Shown: positions 15,349 through 25,362 of the stretch, in pieces
Numbering within the stretch: position 1 is the first letter of the stretch
Layout of the letters: each line of letters opens with the position of its first letter
DNA from: Candidatus Parcubacteria bacterium
GTDB lineage: Bacteria; Patescibacteriota; Microgenomatia; Levybacterales; GWA1-39-11
Length of the DNA: 36,978 nt
Reading direction: 5' to 3'
NCBI GenBank assembly: GCA_003599595.1
Contig: QZIP01000035.1
Location: 1-36,978, forward strand
Made by a program: the position numbers and the translations under genes
The notes under the pieces: model-generated
What the model was told of the DNA's origin: nothing
Databases searched by the model: none
What the model saw: the letters and a program-made list of their open reading frames with translations, nothing else

Positions 15349-16197
15349 ATGGCAGAAAGTTTACAGTTATTAAAAAGAAGAATAAAAACAGCAAAAAATA
15401 TTGCTCAAATAGGAAAAGCCATGGAGATGATTTCTGCTTCTAAAATAAAGAGGGCTCAGAAAGCAGTTGAAAACAATAAGCCTTATGCGATTAGGATAAC
15501 AGATCTCACAAAGACAGCCACAGAAGCAGTTGACCTAGGAAGCTTTAATCATCCATATTTAAAGACAGGGCAATCTAATAAAAAAATTGTCATAATGATT
15601 TCTCCTGATAGAGGGCTGTGTGGCTCTCTTAATACTAATCTATTTAAAAAGGTTATAGAATATGAGGATAAAGACTTATTGGTTATTACCGTAGGAAAAA
15701 AAGTGGAAAGATTTGCAAATAGAATTAAGCTCAATATAATTGCAAGTTTCCCGATGGGTAATACGGTGCCCAGTCTTTCACTTGTTTATCAACTAACACA
15801 AATAGTAAACCCGTATATCTTGAACGGTGAAGTAAGTGATGTCTCTATATTATTTGCTGAGTTTAAATCTATTTTTCAACAAACCCCTCAATCATATAGG
15901 CTTTTACCAATCAACAGAAGTGAAATTGATAGTGAAAAAAAAGATCTGCCCTACAAAGCAGAACCAAGTTGGGAAAAGATTCTTTCAGAGCTATTACCCC
16001 ATTACTTTGAAGTGAGATTATACAATGCACTTATAAATGCTTATACTTCTGAACAGGCAGCAAGAATGGTAGCTATGCAAAGTGCTAAAAATAACGCTCT
16101 GGATGTTGCAGATTTTCTTACTTTATCCTATAATAAGTTTAGACAGGAAAGAATCACAAATGAATTGTTAGACTTAAGCAATGGCAGATTTGTATAA
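15349..16197 (+). CDS. atpG: ATP synthase F1 subunit gamma
   Basis: Central rotor shaft of F1. The N-terminal helix (LKRRIKTAKNIAQIGKAMEMISASKIKRAQ) and the C-terminal helix (ARMVAMQSAKNNALDVADFLTLSYNKFRQERITNELLDL) that form the coiled coil are both conserved, with the central SPDRGLCGSLNTNLFK motif. 282 residues is normal. The ATG is one base beyond the atpA stop and has no Shine-Dalgarno sequence. Confidence 0.96.
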   Translation: MAESLQLLKRRIKTAKNIAQIGKAMEMISASKIKRAQKAVENNKPYAIRITDLTKTATEAVDLGSFNHPYLKTGQSNKKIVIMISPDRGLCGSLNTNLFKKVIEYEDKDLLVITVGKKVERFANRIKLNIIASFPMGNTVPSLSLVYQLTQIVNPYILNGEVSDVSILFAEFKSIFQQTPQSYRLLPINRSEIDSEKKDLPYKAEPSWEKILSELLPHYFEVRLYNALINAYTSEQAARMVAMQSAKNNALDVADFLTLSYNKFRQERITNELLDLSNGRFV

Positions 16198-18043
<1,846 letters not shown>

Positions 18044-18136
18044 TTCCGTGATGTTAAGATTAACCAACGTTTTTGAATAACACGGATTATAGCGTTACCA
18101 AGAGTTTTTTATAATTCTGATATTAACTTAACGCGC
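18044..18136. other. Noncoding DNA after atpC, possible weak terminator
   Basis: No gene is visible. CCGTG at 18046-18050 can pair with CACGG at 18081-18085, and a weak TAAC/GTTA stem (18078-18096) comes before T6 at 18105-18110, which could be a poor terminator for the atp operon. The word CGGAT appears at 18083 and recurs at 18139, 18264 and 18300. CGTGATGTT at 18047-18055 repeats a word from the atpE-atpF gap. Confidence 0.4.
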
Positions 18137-18268
18137 TACGGATTATGCCCTTCACACTTGAAAATGTGTTATCCCAAGGAGCGGGCCTATTTCATAGCGG
18201 CGGGGGTATAACACCTTCTAGACTGATCCCGATTAAACCGGGATACAGTAAGAAGGGCATATACGGAT
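18137..18268. ncRNA. Compact three-stem element flanked by 7-bp direct repeats (structured RNA or small palindromic mobile element)
   Basis: Exact direct repeats TACGGAT (18137-18143 and 18262-18268) directly flank exact inverted repeats TATGCCCTTC (18144-18153) and GAAGGGCATA (18252-18261). Inside are two more ten-base stems: GTGTTATCCC (18166-18175) with 18204-18214 (one bulged base), and ACTGATCCCG (18222-18231) with 18239-18249 (one bulged A), giving a three-way junction. A four-base hairpin ACAC/GTGT (18154-18157, 18166-18169) competes with the second stem, and CTTC at 18215-18218 could compete for the closing stem. Base composition is clearly richer in G and C than the neighbours. No coding frame fits. 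Strand and expression are unknown. It matches no RNA family I recognise; it was compared with 5S rRNA, tRNA and SRP RNA and rejected as each. Confidence 0.55.
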
Positions 18269-18312
18269 AGTGACAATGTATTAAGTTTTGAGGTTAATTC
18301 GGATATTTAAAT

Positions 18313-19026
18313 ATGAAGTCTAGGACGTCGAGAAGAATAGAGAAACAGAGCAAAAAACAATTTTATATATTCTTAATTGGAATTGTTGTAATCCTTTTCT
18401 TAACCCTAAGGTTTGGGATATTAATACTTGATGGGTTGGGAAGTTTATCCATAAAGCTTAAAGGAGAAAAGACTCCTGCTCAACAAATTCAGAAAAATAT
18501 TTTTCTGGAATCTCCCACTCTTAATTCTATAGTCAACGCAACCAGCAGTTCCCTTGTAAATGTTTCAGGAAAAACAAAATATGACAAAGGATCTATTGAA
18601 GTATTTCTGAATAATGAACTGCATCAAGAATTGACTCCGGAAGAAAAAAAATTTGAGCTAAAAAATATAGTTCTTCTAGAAGGACAGAACTCAATAAAAG
18701 TCCGCTATAAAGACATTGACAATAAAGCAAGTGATTTTTCTCAGGAATATTTAATTACCTATATTAAAAGCGAGCCCAAGCTTGAGATTAATTCCCCAGA
18801 AGATGGTTCCTCCTTTTCAAAAGGAGATCAAGAGATAAATATTCAAGGGAAAACAGAGCCCGATAATAAGCTAACAGTTAATGGTTTCTGGTCAATTATT
18901 GATGGAGAAGGAGAATTTTCCCATTATTTAAGACTGAATGAAGGAGAAAATTCAATTAAGATTGAGGCAACTAATCCTGCAGGCGCAAAAACAACAAAAA
19001 TAGTTAACGTAACTTACTCTCCATAA
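18313..19026 (+). CDS. Membrane-anchored surface protein with two Ig-like domains
   Basis: A 237-residue protein with a basic N-terminus (RTSRRIEKQSKKQ), one membrane helix at residues about 17-40 (FYIFLIGIVVILFLTLRFGILIL), a short linker, then two beta-rich repeats. The first spans about 62-152, beginning IFLESPTLNSIVNATSSSLVNVSGKT; the second, about 155-235, beginning EINSPEDGSSFSKGDQEINIQGKTEPDNKLTVNG. Both share the pattern of bacterial Ig-like folds resembling the glucodextranase B-domain or Big families: VxGKT, a central LxEGxNSIKI and a C-terminal strand. The protein should be anchored in the membrane and face outside. Function is unknown; an adhesion or scaffold role is inference. Its 3' end overlaps the convergent O-antigen-ligase-like gene by 23 bases. 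Confidence 0.75.
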   Translation: MKSRTSRRIEKQSKKQFYIFLIGIVVILFLTLRFGILILDGLGSLSIKLKGEKTPAQQIQKNIFLESPTLNSIVNATSSSLVNVSGKTKYDKGSIEVFLNNELHQELTPEEKKFELKNIVLLEGQNSIKVRYKDIDNKASDFSQEYLITYIKSEPKLEINSPEDGSSFSKGDQEINIQGKTEPDNKLTVNGFWSIIDGEGEFSHYLRLNEGENSIKIEATNPAGAKTTKIVNVTYSP

Positions 19027-20242
19027 TCCCCAATAAAACAAATAGCCAAATCATTATAAAAGGATAGAATAATGTATTTTCAAATAAACTATGTACAAAA
19101 ACGGCAAGTATTGATGACAATATTAAAGATTTGAAGTATGTTTCATTTCCAGAATATTTCATCATTAATACAGTCTTAAATATTTTTCTCCAAAAAACTG
19201 CATAACAAATAAATCCTAGAATTCCGGTTGTTGCCAAAATAAACAGAAAGCTGTTTGACACTCCTGCTCCAGAATGTGTTCTCTCCCAATTGCTTCCAGA
19301 AAGTGTTCCGTATTTTTCCTGTGCATATCTATATGCGTTAAAACCTACTCCTAAAAATGGAGAGTCTTTAAAAATAATAAATGCATTTTTGCTTGAGTTT
19401 ATTCTTTCAATGACTGAATTTGTTCTGAATAGATCTACCCCCTCACTTTTAATATTTTTAGGTATAAGAAAAAGTCCGAATAAAAATAGTAAGATAGTTA
19501 AACCAAATAATAATCTTTTATTACTTATAATAAAGAATGCTGGAACAGCAAACAGAAAAGAAACGTAAGTACTTCTGGAGTATGTTAAAAGCAAGGAAGA
19601 AAATACTACAAGCAATAAAATTGATAGAAGAATAACTTTCTTTTTGTTTTTCAAATTTATAAATAATAAATATAAAATTAATATTATTTCAAGAACATAA
19701 ATTGCACCGGTAAAATTAGGGTCCAAAAAGGTTGAAAATACTCTATAAAAATGCTTGTCCCAGCCAAGATAATAGAGGTTTCTTAGATCTGGATAAAATA
19801 TATATTGAACAAGTCCTAATACTGCAAAAACAAATCCAGAAAAAGAAAGTGAATATAAATATCTTCTGCTAAAACCTTGACCTAGTAAATATATTGAGAA
19901 TATCAGGCTTGAATAAATAATAATTCTTAATAAATAAGATAAAGAAACTAAAAAAGACTGCGGTCCTAATCCTTGAAGATTAATCATAAGTGCAATAAAT
20001 GCAATAGCTATAAATAGATACATTTCTTTAAATAAGGGGAAGTTAAAAATATTTAGCTTGCCTATTATTATTACTAATACAAAAACTATAAATATAAGAC
20101 CCAATACTACATCAACAGGATAAACCCTAACAGAACTTATAATTTCAATATTTACTACTACTCCCAAGGGAAACACGATTAACAGTACATACAACAAGAC
20201 TTTTAATGTGCTTTCTAGGCTTCCGTTAATTTTCTTTTTCAT
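19004..20242 (-). CDS. O-antigen ligase family (Wzy/WaaL-like) membrane protein
   Basis: Polytopic membrane protein of 412 aa with about ten to twelve hydrophobic helices. The pfam Wzy_C-type features are visible: VFSTFLDPNFTGA (about 168-180), LLLTYSRSTYVSF (218-229), then a large outside loop with SPFLGVGFNAYRYAQEKYG (294-312), H323 and SNSFLFILATTGILGF (329-344). Members transfer lipid-linked glycans to an acceptor or polymerise glycan units outside the membrane. CPR cells generally lack lipid A, so the acceptor is probably another surface glycoconjugate; this is inference. It is the last gene of a three-gene minus operon and its start overlaps the previous gene by 17 bases. Confidence 0.85.
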   Translation of the reverse strand: MKKKINGSLESTLKVLLYVLLIVFPLGVVVNIEIISSVRVYPVDVVLGLIFIVFVLVIIIGKLNIFNFPLFKEMYLFIAIAFIALMINLQGLGPQSFLVSLSYLLRIIIYSSLIFSIYLLGQGFSRRYLYSLSFSGFVFAVLGLVQYIFYPDLRNLYYLGWDKHFYRVFSTFLDPNFTGAIYVLEIILILYLLFINLKNKKKVILLSILLLVVFSSLLLTYSRSTYVSFLFAVPAFFIISNKRLLFGLTILLFLFGLFLIPKNIKSEGVDLFRTNSVIERINSSKNAFIIFKDSPFLGVGFNAYRYAQEKYGTLSGSNWERTHSGAGVSNSFLFILATTGILGFICYAVFWRKIFKTVLMMKYSGNETYFKSLILSSILAVFVHSLFENTLFYPFIMIWLFVLLGIMESKLR

Positions 20243-21860
20243 AAAGTGCTACCTTACTTATATCATTTTTATAAATTAGCTTCCATCCTCTATGTGACCT
20301 AGACACAATATCATCTCTTTTGAGAATATAGTTATAGTTTTGATCTTGCTTCACATAAGAATCATGGATAAAAGGGAAATCAATATAATATAGATTATGA
20401 ATTCCCACAATTAAAACCTTGTCTTTTGGTATAATTTTGTTTTTCATATAAGAGTCGATATCATAATAATCTCCATAGGAAAAGTTTAAATTATTTTTTA
20501 AGAACTCTTGTTTTGTCTCTGTCCCAAGAATAACAGGTAAATATTTTGCATTTGCAATTCCCCTATAGATAACTGAGGAAATAGAAGTTAATAAAATTAA
20601 GGCTATTAAAAATGACTTCAATAAATTATTTTTTAAAATATTTATGGATAAAACAATCAATAATGACAGCGCAGGAAGATACGGAAGAAAAAATCTTCCC
20701 CCTCCAGTTCTGGGAATCAATAACCATAGAATTACTGCAAGAAAAGAATAGATTAATATTATTTTTTTTTGTTGATTAAATTTACTAACTGCAAAAATAA
20801 TAATTGGTAAACCAATCAAGTATAGGGGAGATATGGGATCAGGAGAGTTAACAAATATTCCCCAATAATCTTTCAAAATACTATTAATATTAAAAATGCT
20901 GCTTTCTAATGAGATAGGATAAACTGATGTTAAGAAAGGATAAAAAGGACTACCAGTATTAACATATGAAAATACAAACCAAGGAAAAGGGATTAGAAAG
21001 ACAAGTAGCACAAACATAATAATATCCTTGATTATTTTACCAGTGTCTTTTTTTTGAGCTAAACCAAGGTAAATGACTAAGGGAATAAACATAAATAATG
21101 ATGTTAGGGATAGAATCTTGGTAGATACAGCAAGACCTAATCCAACAGAAGACTTTACAAGAGAAAAGAACTTGTTGTTGCTTGCATATTCTATAAAGAA
21201 ATATAAAGCTAATACTTCAAAGAATGTTCTAACAAGATCAATGTATGCAGTTATCGATTGCCAGCCAACAACAAGATTTGAATAAAATAAGACGCAGACA
21301 ATTAACGAAAATGGCCTGCTTAAATATTTCCTTGAGATTCTATAAATTACAAGTAGAGTTAGGATTCCAAATAAAAAATGGATTATCTTGGCTAATATTT
21401 CTCCCTGGAACACTAGTGATGATACGTATAGCATTTCTGTAAGCTTTGGCATAACCGAATAATAAAATAAGCCACCTGGAATATAAGATATGGAATGATT
21501 AAGAAGGTAAATTTTAGGTAATGTAAGATGGTACCAAAGTGCATCAAATGCCAATTCTGGACCAAGCGCTCCAACTAAGTTAATTAATGCTTGAGTAAAT
21601 ATAATTATTAAAGAAAGAACAATCATCATCTTACGGTTCCTATTGTTTGTCACTGCGGGAAGAAACGACGGGGTAGCCCCGTTTACTCTCTGATGATTAC
21701 GATGTCTTGAAAAGAAGTTAATAATTATAATTACTAATAAACTAATGATGGTAAAGATTAAGCTTAGCCCAACAATGTTATTTTTATACAGGTTATTTGT
21801 TATTCCGAGAAAGAAAATTATGTAAGAATAGATTCCAATAATAATTGATAACTTAAACAT
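20226..21860 (-). CDS. GT-C type membrane glycosyltransferase (PMT/ArnT superfamily)
   Basis: 544 aa, many membrane helices and a soluble C-terminal tail (about residues 440-544). The first outside loop has PELAFDALWYHLTLPKIYLL (101-120), an acidic D/E motif typical of GT-C enzymes that use polyprenyl-phosphate sugars. A later lipid-facing motif region (TAYIDLVRTFFEVLALYFF) and the C-terminal YPFLTSVYP also fit. The sugar and acceptor are unknown. A segment at residues about 55-75 between the second and third helices looks inserted: it is encoded by a GC-rich palindrome. The start is three bases after the stop of the upstream gene, and the end overlaps the next gene, so this is an operon. Confidence 0.8.
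   Translation of the reverse strand: MFKLSIIIGIYSYIIFFLGITNNLYKNNIVGLSLIFTIISLLVIIIINFFSRHRNHQRVNGATPSFLPAVTNNRNRKMMIVLSLIIIFTQALINLVGALGPELAFDALWYHLTLPKIYLLNHSISYIPGGLFYYSVMPKLTEMLYVSSLVFQGEILAKIIHFLFGILTLLVIYRISRKYLSRPFSLIVCVLFYSNLVVGWQSITAYIDLVRTFFEVLALYFFIEYASNNKFFSLVKSSVGLGLAVSTKILSLTSLFMFIPLVIYLGLAQKKDTGKIIKDIIMFVLLVFLIPFPWFVFSYVNTGSPFYPFLTSVYPISLESSIFNINSILKDYWGIFVNSPDPISPLYLIGLPIIIFAVSKFNQQKKIILIYSFLAVILWLLIPRTGGGRFFLPYLPALSLLIVLSINILKNNLLKSFLIALILLTSISSVIYRGIANAKYLPVILGTETKQEFLKNNLNFSYGDYYDIDSYMKNKIIPKDKVLIVGIHNLYYIDFPFIHDSYVKQDQNYNYILKRDDIVSRSHRGWKLIYKNDISKVALYEKEN
21621..21698. repeat. Palindromic GC-rich insert inside a glycosyltransferase gene
   Basis: AATCATCA (21621-21628) and TGATGATT (21691-21698) are inverted repeats bounding a 78-base stretch that holds a strong hairpin: AAACG (21663-21667) with CGTTT (21680-21684), and GGGG beside CCCC around a TAG loop. 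It encodes the basic loop between the second and third predicted helices of the minus-strand gene and keeps its frame. Confidence 0.5.
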
Positions 21861-21863
21861 TTT

Positions 21864-23531
21864 TTATTTTTTGAATATTAATATTGAACCTCCCACAATA
21901 TCTACAGGCATAAGATCTTTAAATTCATCTGTTTTATAATATCCACAATAATACCAACAGGTTGCACTAATGGCTATCACTCTAGATTCTTTCCCTGCTA
22001 CACTTATAGTATGTTTATCTTCTCCAAGGTTTTTATCCTCTAATCTGTCATACTTAATCCCGTATTTTTGGGGAGAAATTGAGCCAAAGTATGCAAGTTC
22101 TAGACTTTTTATATTATTTTTATCTTGATATTCCTTGAGCGCTATTAACCCTTGTCCCCAGTCATAGTTTGAGTCAATTAGATATTTGTACCCATTTTGA
22201 GAACCTCCAACTAATTCATTGAAGTATGATATAAAATGCGGAGATGTCTTAATAGTCCCAAAAATATACCAGATCAAAAGGGCACTTATTAATAAATACC
22301 GTAACTTAGAAATTTGGCATAAATTTATTATTTGACTTGAAAAAACTATTATGAAAGGAAATGCTGGCAATACATATCTCAAACCTAAATTTACCTGACT
22401 AAAAGACATAAACAAGAACACAACAGCTATGGGAATCAATAAATACATACTTACAAGTTTTGCATTTGCAGCCATTGTAGATGAGGATAAAGAAGAGGTG
22501 CGAGGACTATTTGTGAAGAGTCCCTTCTGAATATGAAAAGACCTGAGAGCATTTGCAATGCCAATAATAAATAAAACCAAAAGAGGTATTGGTGTTTTGA
22601 CAATAAATGCCGCAGGAAAGTAATAGGCAAAACCGTGGTCTGAAAATTGTCCAAAAAGAAAGGCATCCTTTTTAAATTTATCAGAATAGTTATATAAGCC
22701 CATTTGCTTTATTGTACTTATATAGCTTCCAAGCGGAACGCTTTGATTTAGAGCAAAATTAATAATAGGATTATTTTTTGCCAACTTCATAGTCTCTCTA
22801 TTTGAATCAAACCTCAGGCCAAGGATTGGCTCAACAGTAAAGAAATATGTTGACCAAAGAGAAATTGATAAGAAGAATGCGGCGGCAAAAACAAATTTTA
22901 TTCTTTTTTTCCAATAACCAAACTTTAAAAGTTGACCGATATTCTTTTTTTTCTCAATTAGAAACATTCCCAAAATAGAAAATGATAAAAATGGCAATGC
23001 GGAAAATTTAACAGATAAGGAAAGACCAACAATAGATGAAATAATAATAATCCTGACAAGATTAAGTTTTTCTCTCCATATCCAAGAGAGAAAAATTGTT
23101 AAAAAAATAAAAAAAGATAATATTAGATCTGTTGTTGCATAGTGACCATGAGCCAGAATGTTTGGCTCAAATATGTACAAAACTAATGCAAAAATTCCGG
23201 CTTTTAATCCAAAAGCCTTTTTTGCAAAGAAATATACCAATACCGCCAGAAAAACAGAAAACAAAACTGTAGTTATTCTTGGCCAAAAGAGTATTGGGTC
23301 TCCTTTAATATCTGGATTGAACAACAATGGTACGGCAATTAGCTCTCTTGCCAAAGGCGGATTAAATGGTTCAGCTCTAAAGTCTTTTTTTGTTAGAAAA
23401 GTGTATCCTGCATCAATATGCAAATTTTCATCATAAACTCTAGATTCACTAAAAATACTGTTTATTTGAAGCGCAATAAATACAAAAATAAGAAAGGGGA
23501 CAAGTAATAGCTCTGTGAATTTTATTTTCAT
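21864..23531 (-). CDS. Glycosyltransferase family 39-like (PMT_2) membrane protein
   Basis: 555 aa with about eleven hydrophobic helices. The first outside loop carries the D/E pair of protein mannosyltransferases: D34-E35 in VYDENLHIDAGYTFL, followed by NPPLARELIAVPLLF (57-71). The middle has a HGFAYYFPAAFIVKTPIPLL motif and the C-terminal domain contains NYDWGQGLIALKEY, both common in bacterial GT39 proteins. The predicted reaction is transfer of a sugar from polyprenyl phosphate to a protein or glycan outside the membrane. Loop residues about 335-347 (SPRTSSLSSSTM) are low in complexity and encoded by a hairpin-rich stretch. This is the first gene of the minus operon 23531-19004; an extended -10 box (TGTTATAAT) lies about 34 bases upstream. 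Confidence 0.88.
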   Translation of the reverse strand: MKIKFTELLLVPFLIFVFIALQINSIFSESRVYDENLHIDAGYTFLTKKDFRAEPFNPPLARELIAVPLLFNPDIKGDPILFWPRITTVLFSVFLAVLVYFFAKKAFGLKAGIFALVLYIFEPNILAHGHYATTDLILSFFIFLTIFLSWIWREKLNLVRIIIISSIVGLSLSVKFSALPFLSFSILGMFLIEKKKNIGQLLKFGYWKKRIKFVFAAAFFLSISLWSTYFFTVEPILGLRFDSNRETMKLAKNNPIINFALNQSVPLGSYISTIKQMGLYNYSDKFKKDAFLFGQFSDHGFAYYFPAAFIVKTPIPLLVLFIIGIANALRSFHIQKGLFTNSPRTSSLSSSTMAANAKLVSMYLLIPIAVVFLFMSFSQVNLGLRYVLPAFPFIIVFSSQIINLCQISKLRYLLISALLIWYIFGTIKTSPHFISYFNELVGGSQNGYKYLIDSNYDWGQGLIALKEYQDKNNIKSLELAYFGSISPQKYGIKYDRLEDKNLGEDKHTISVAGKESRVIAISATCWYYCGYYKTDEFKDLMPVDIVGGSILIFKK

Positions 23532-23565
23532 TTCATCTTCTTAATCTTGCTTTTAACTGCCTTAA

Positions 23566-23573
23566 ATTATAAC
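23566..23573. promoter_or_regulatory. Back-to-back -10 boxes shared by divergent genes
   Basis: ATTATAAC contains TATAAC on the plus strand (23568-23573) and TATAAT on the minus strand (complement of 23566-23571, preceded by TG as an extended -10). The plus box ends nine bases before GTG 23583; the minus box lies 34 bases before ATG 23531. On the plus side a TTGCTT lies 15 bases upstream. The overlapping boxes could serve both operons. Confidence 0.5.
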
Positions 23574-23582
23574 ATAGTATCG

Positions 23583-25217
23583 GTGAAGAGATTGCTTTTA
23601 CTTATTCCATTAATCTCGTTTTTATTTATTGATATAAATATCCCTTTTGTAGGGCCATACGGCAATAACAATTCTACATATTCTCTTCAGGCAAAAAACT
23701 ATGTTAGATTTGGGTATTTAAAAACAAATTTTGCTCCTTTTAAAAATTTTGGGAACAATTTTCCGGAGACACCACAATATTATCTAAACCATCCTCCTCT
23801 ACTTCAAATACTGCTTTCTTTTTCCTACAAAATTTTTGGACAAGATAACAATTGGGCAGGAAGACTGGTGCCAATAGTCTCAACAATAATGTCAATTTTT
23901 ATTTTAAGTAAAATAATAGAGATTTTTTTTGGAAGTAATAGATCTAAGTTGTCAATTTTAATTGCCTCTACCCTGCCAATGACTATTGTTTATGGAAAAC
24001 TTCTACAATTTGAACCCGTACTTCTCCCCTTTATCCTACTTTCATTATTTTTGTTCATAAAATATGTAAAAGGGAAATCGGGAAAAATCTTGCTTCTTTT
24101 GATATTAACGGTAATAATTGGATTTTTAGCAGATTGGCCGGTGCTTTCTCTTGCAGTTCTTTTAGGGTTTTTGTTTTTAATTCACGAATCAAGGAAAAAA
24201 CAAGGGATTGTATTCTTCTTCATAATGACTGGTGTTTCTTTACTATTATTTATTGGATATTTCACTTATACAAGTAGTCTTACTGGAGAAGCTTCAACCC
24301 TTTCACAGGCTTATCTAAATAGAAGTTTTAATGGTCCGCCTTTTCATCTTCCAAATTCCGGATTATATTTTTTAAAAGTTATGTTTTTACGTTTTGTTGT
24401 TTATTTTACTCCGCTTGGTCTTTTATTTTCAGTTTTGTTCTTAAGAAAGTTAGTTTCTGATATTAAAAAGTCCAAACTGGAGAATAAAGTTTTTTTATTG
24501 CTTTTCATATTTCCCTTGATCTACGTTTTGGCTTTTCCGAATGGCGCATGGGAACACCCTTATTGGCTGTTTTATTTTATTCCATTTGTAGCTATCTCCT
24601 TCACTTATTATGTATCCGAACTTTTTGCAAAGCTTAAAGGATGGAAGAAAAATATTTTAATCTTCTTTCTATCACTAAACTTAATTTTTAGTTTTTCTAT
24701 TTTTCAAATGAAGAGAGTACAAACAAATAAAGCTCTTTGGCAAGGTTCCTTTGTTAACAAGATCGTCAAGTTTATAAATAGCGATAAAGAGATTGGGATT
24801 AACTGGGACTTTAATGATGATTTTCTAAGGTACAAACTTGATAGAGATGTTTATATTCTTTGGGAAAAAGATCATTTGATGGAATATTTATCAAAGAATC
24901 CAAGGTCTTGGGATCATTTTGTTTTTGCCTGCTGGGCAAATTGCAGCGACCAAGATAAAAGATACTTTTTATCTATTGAAAACAAATACAAAGTATTATG
25001 GAGAGATGAAAACGCGCTTTTTATTGATCTTCATCAATTTAGCTCAAGTAGTTCAGCCGCAGCTCAAGAATCTACCCAAATACCTTCCAGGTGGCCTCAG
25101 GGACTCCTGGAAGGTGGAACATTAATGAAAGATGAGAGTTCAAAGAAAAATATATTAAATCAATTTATTAAGCTTTATAGAAAATTAAGAGATAGCTTGG
25201 CTCTGGAACAGATCTAG
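23583..25217 (+). CDS. GT-C type membrane glycosyltransferase (GT39-like)
   Basis: 544 aa from GTG at 23583, which begins directly at the first membrane helix (KRLLLLIPLISFLF) and fits the -10 box just upstream; a TTG at 23547 would place the start inside the promoter. Family signs are the first loop GPYGNNNSTYSLQAKNYVRFGYL, NHPPLLQILLSFSYKIFG and GRLVPIVSTIMSIFIL. The usual acid in the first loop is not obvious (G-N-N-N), so activity or the donor may differ. A soluble C-terminal part follows the last helix (SFSIFQMKR), including WANCSDQDKRYF. The last 50 residues contain a Ser/Ala run and a stretch encoded by a GC-rich palindrome at 25082-25115, an apparent insertion. Function beyond the GT-C fold is unknown. 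Confidence 0.78.
   Translation: MKRLLLLIPLISFLFIDINIPFVGPYGNNNSTYSLQAKNYVRFGYLKTNFAPFKNFGNNFPETPQYYLNHPPLLQILLSFSYKIFGQDNNWAGRLVPIVSTIMSIFILSKIIEIFFGSNRSKLSILIASTLPMTIVYGKLLQFEPVLLPFILLSLFLFIKYVKGKSGKILLLLILTVIIGFLADWPVLSLAVLLGFLFLIHESRKKQGIVFFFIMTGVSLLLFIGYFTYTSSLTGEASTLSQAYLNRSFNGPPFHLPNSGLYFLKVMFLRFVVYFTPLGLLFSVLFLRKLVSDIKKSKLENKVFLLLFIFPLIYVLAFPNGAWEHPYWLFYFIPFVAISFTYYVSELFAKLKGWKKNILIFFLSLNLIFSFSIFQMKRVQTNKALWQGSFVNKIVKFINSDKEIGINWDFNDDFLRYKLDRDVYILWEKDHLMEYLSKNPRSWDHFVFACWANCSDQDKRYFLSIENKYKVLWRDENALFIDLHQFSSSSSAAAQESTQIPSRWPQGLLEGGTLMKDESSKKNILNQFIKLYRKLRDSLALEQI
25082..25115 (-). repeat. GC-rich palindromic repeat, copy A (inside a coding region)
   Basis: ACCTTCCAGG (25082-25091) and CCTGGAAGGT (25106-25115) are perfect ten-base inverted repeats around a 14-base GC-rich loop. 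Read on the minus strand it matches the intergenic copy at 28086-28120 at about 28 of 35 positions, including the loop words AGGAGTCC and GGCCACCT. It lies in the tail of the GT39-like gene. Confidence 0.65.
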
Positions 25218-25218
25218 A

Positions 25219-25254
25219 ACAAACTAATTCCTCCTCTTGAGAGGAGGTGTTTGT
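25219..25254 (+). terminator. Hairpin after the GT39-like gene, possible terminator
   Basis: ACAAAC (25219-25224) pairs with GTTTGT (25249-25254), and inside it CCTCCTC (25230-25236) pairs perfectly with GAGGAGG (25241-25247) around TTGA. It begins at the gene's stop codon. No T-run follows, so termination would be inefficient; it may rather be another palindromic repeat. The rest of the gap to 25407 has a second GC-rich imperfect palindrome at 25363-25402 (CATCC with GGATG, CACC with GGTG) and no gene. Confidence 0.45.
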
Positions 25255-25362
25255 AGTATTCAAAGAGGACGAAGAGAGACCAGAGAATAAAGAGAAGAAT
25301 GGCGATGTCTTTAATGATTGTGGTATTTTTCATTAATGCTTAATTCACTATAGATACTTTTA

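Noticed and set aside
18222-18249. T-arm of a tRNA (stem TCCCG/CGGGA with a 7-base loop)
   Set aside because: The loop is ATTAAAC (or GTTTAAT on the other strand), not TTCRANY; no D-arm or anticodon arm fits at the right distance, and no other tRNA was seen anywhere.
18145-18260. 5S rRNA: length near 116, closing helix, and a CATAGCGGCGGGG-like string at 18193-18206
   Set aside because: The CATAGCG string lies about 50 bases from the 5' closing strand instead of a few, there is no downstream strand to form helix II, and the loop C motif CCGAAC...GGAAG is missing.
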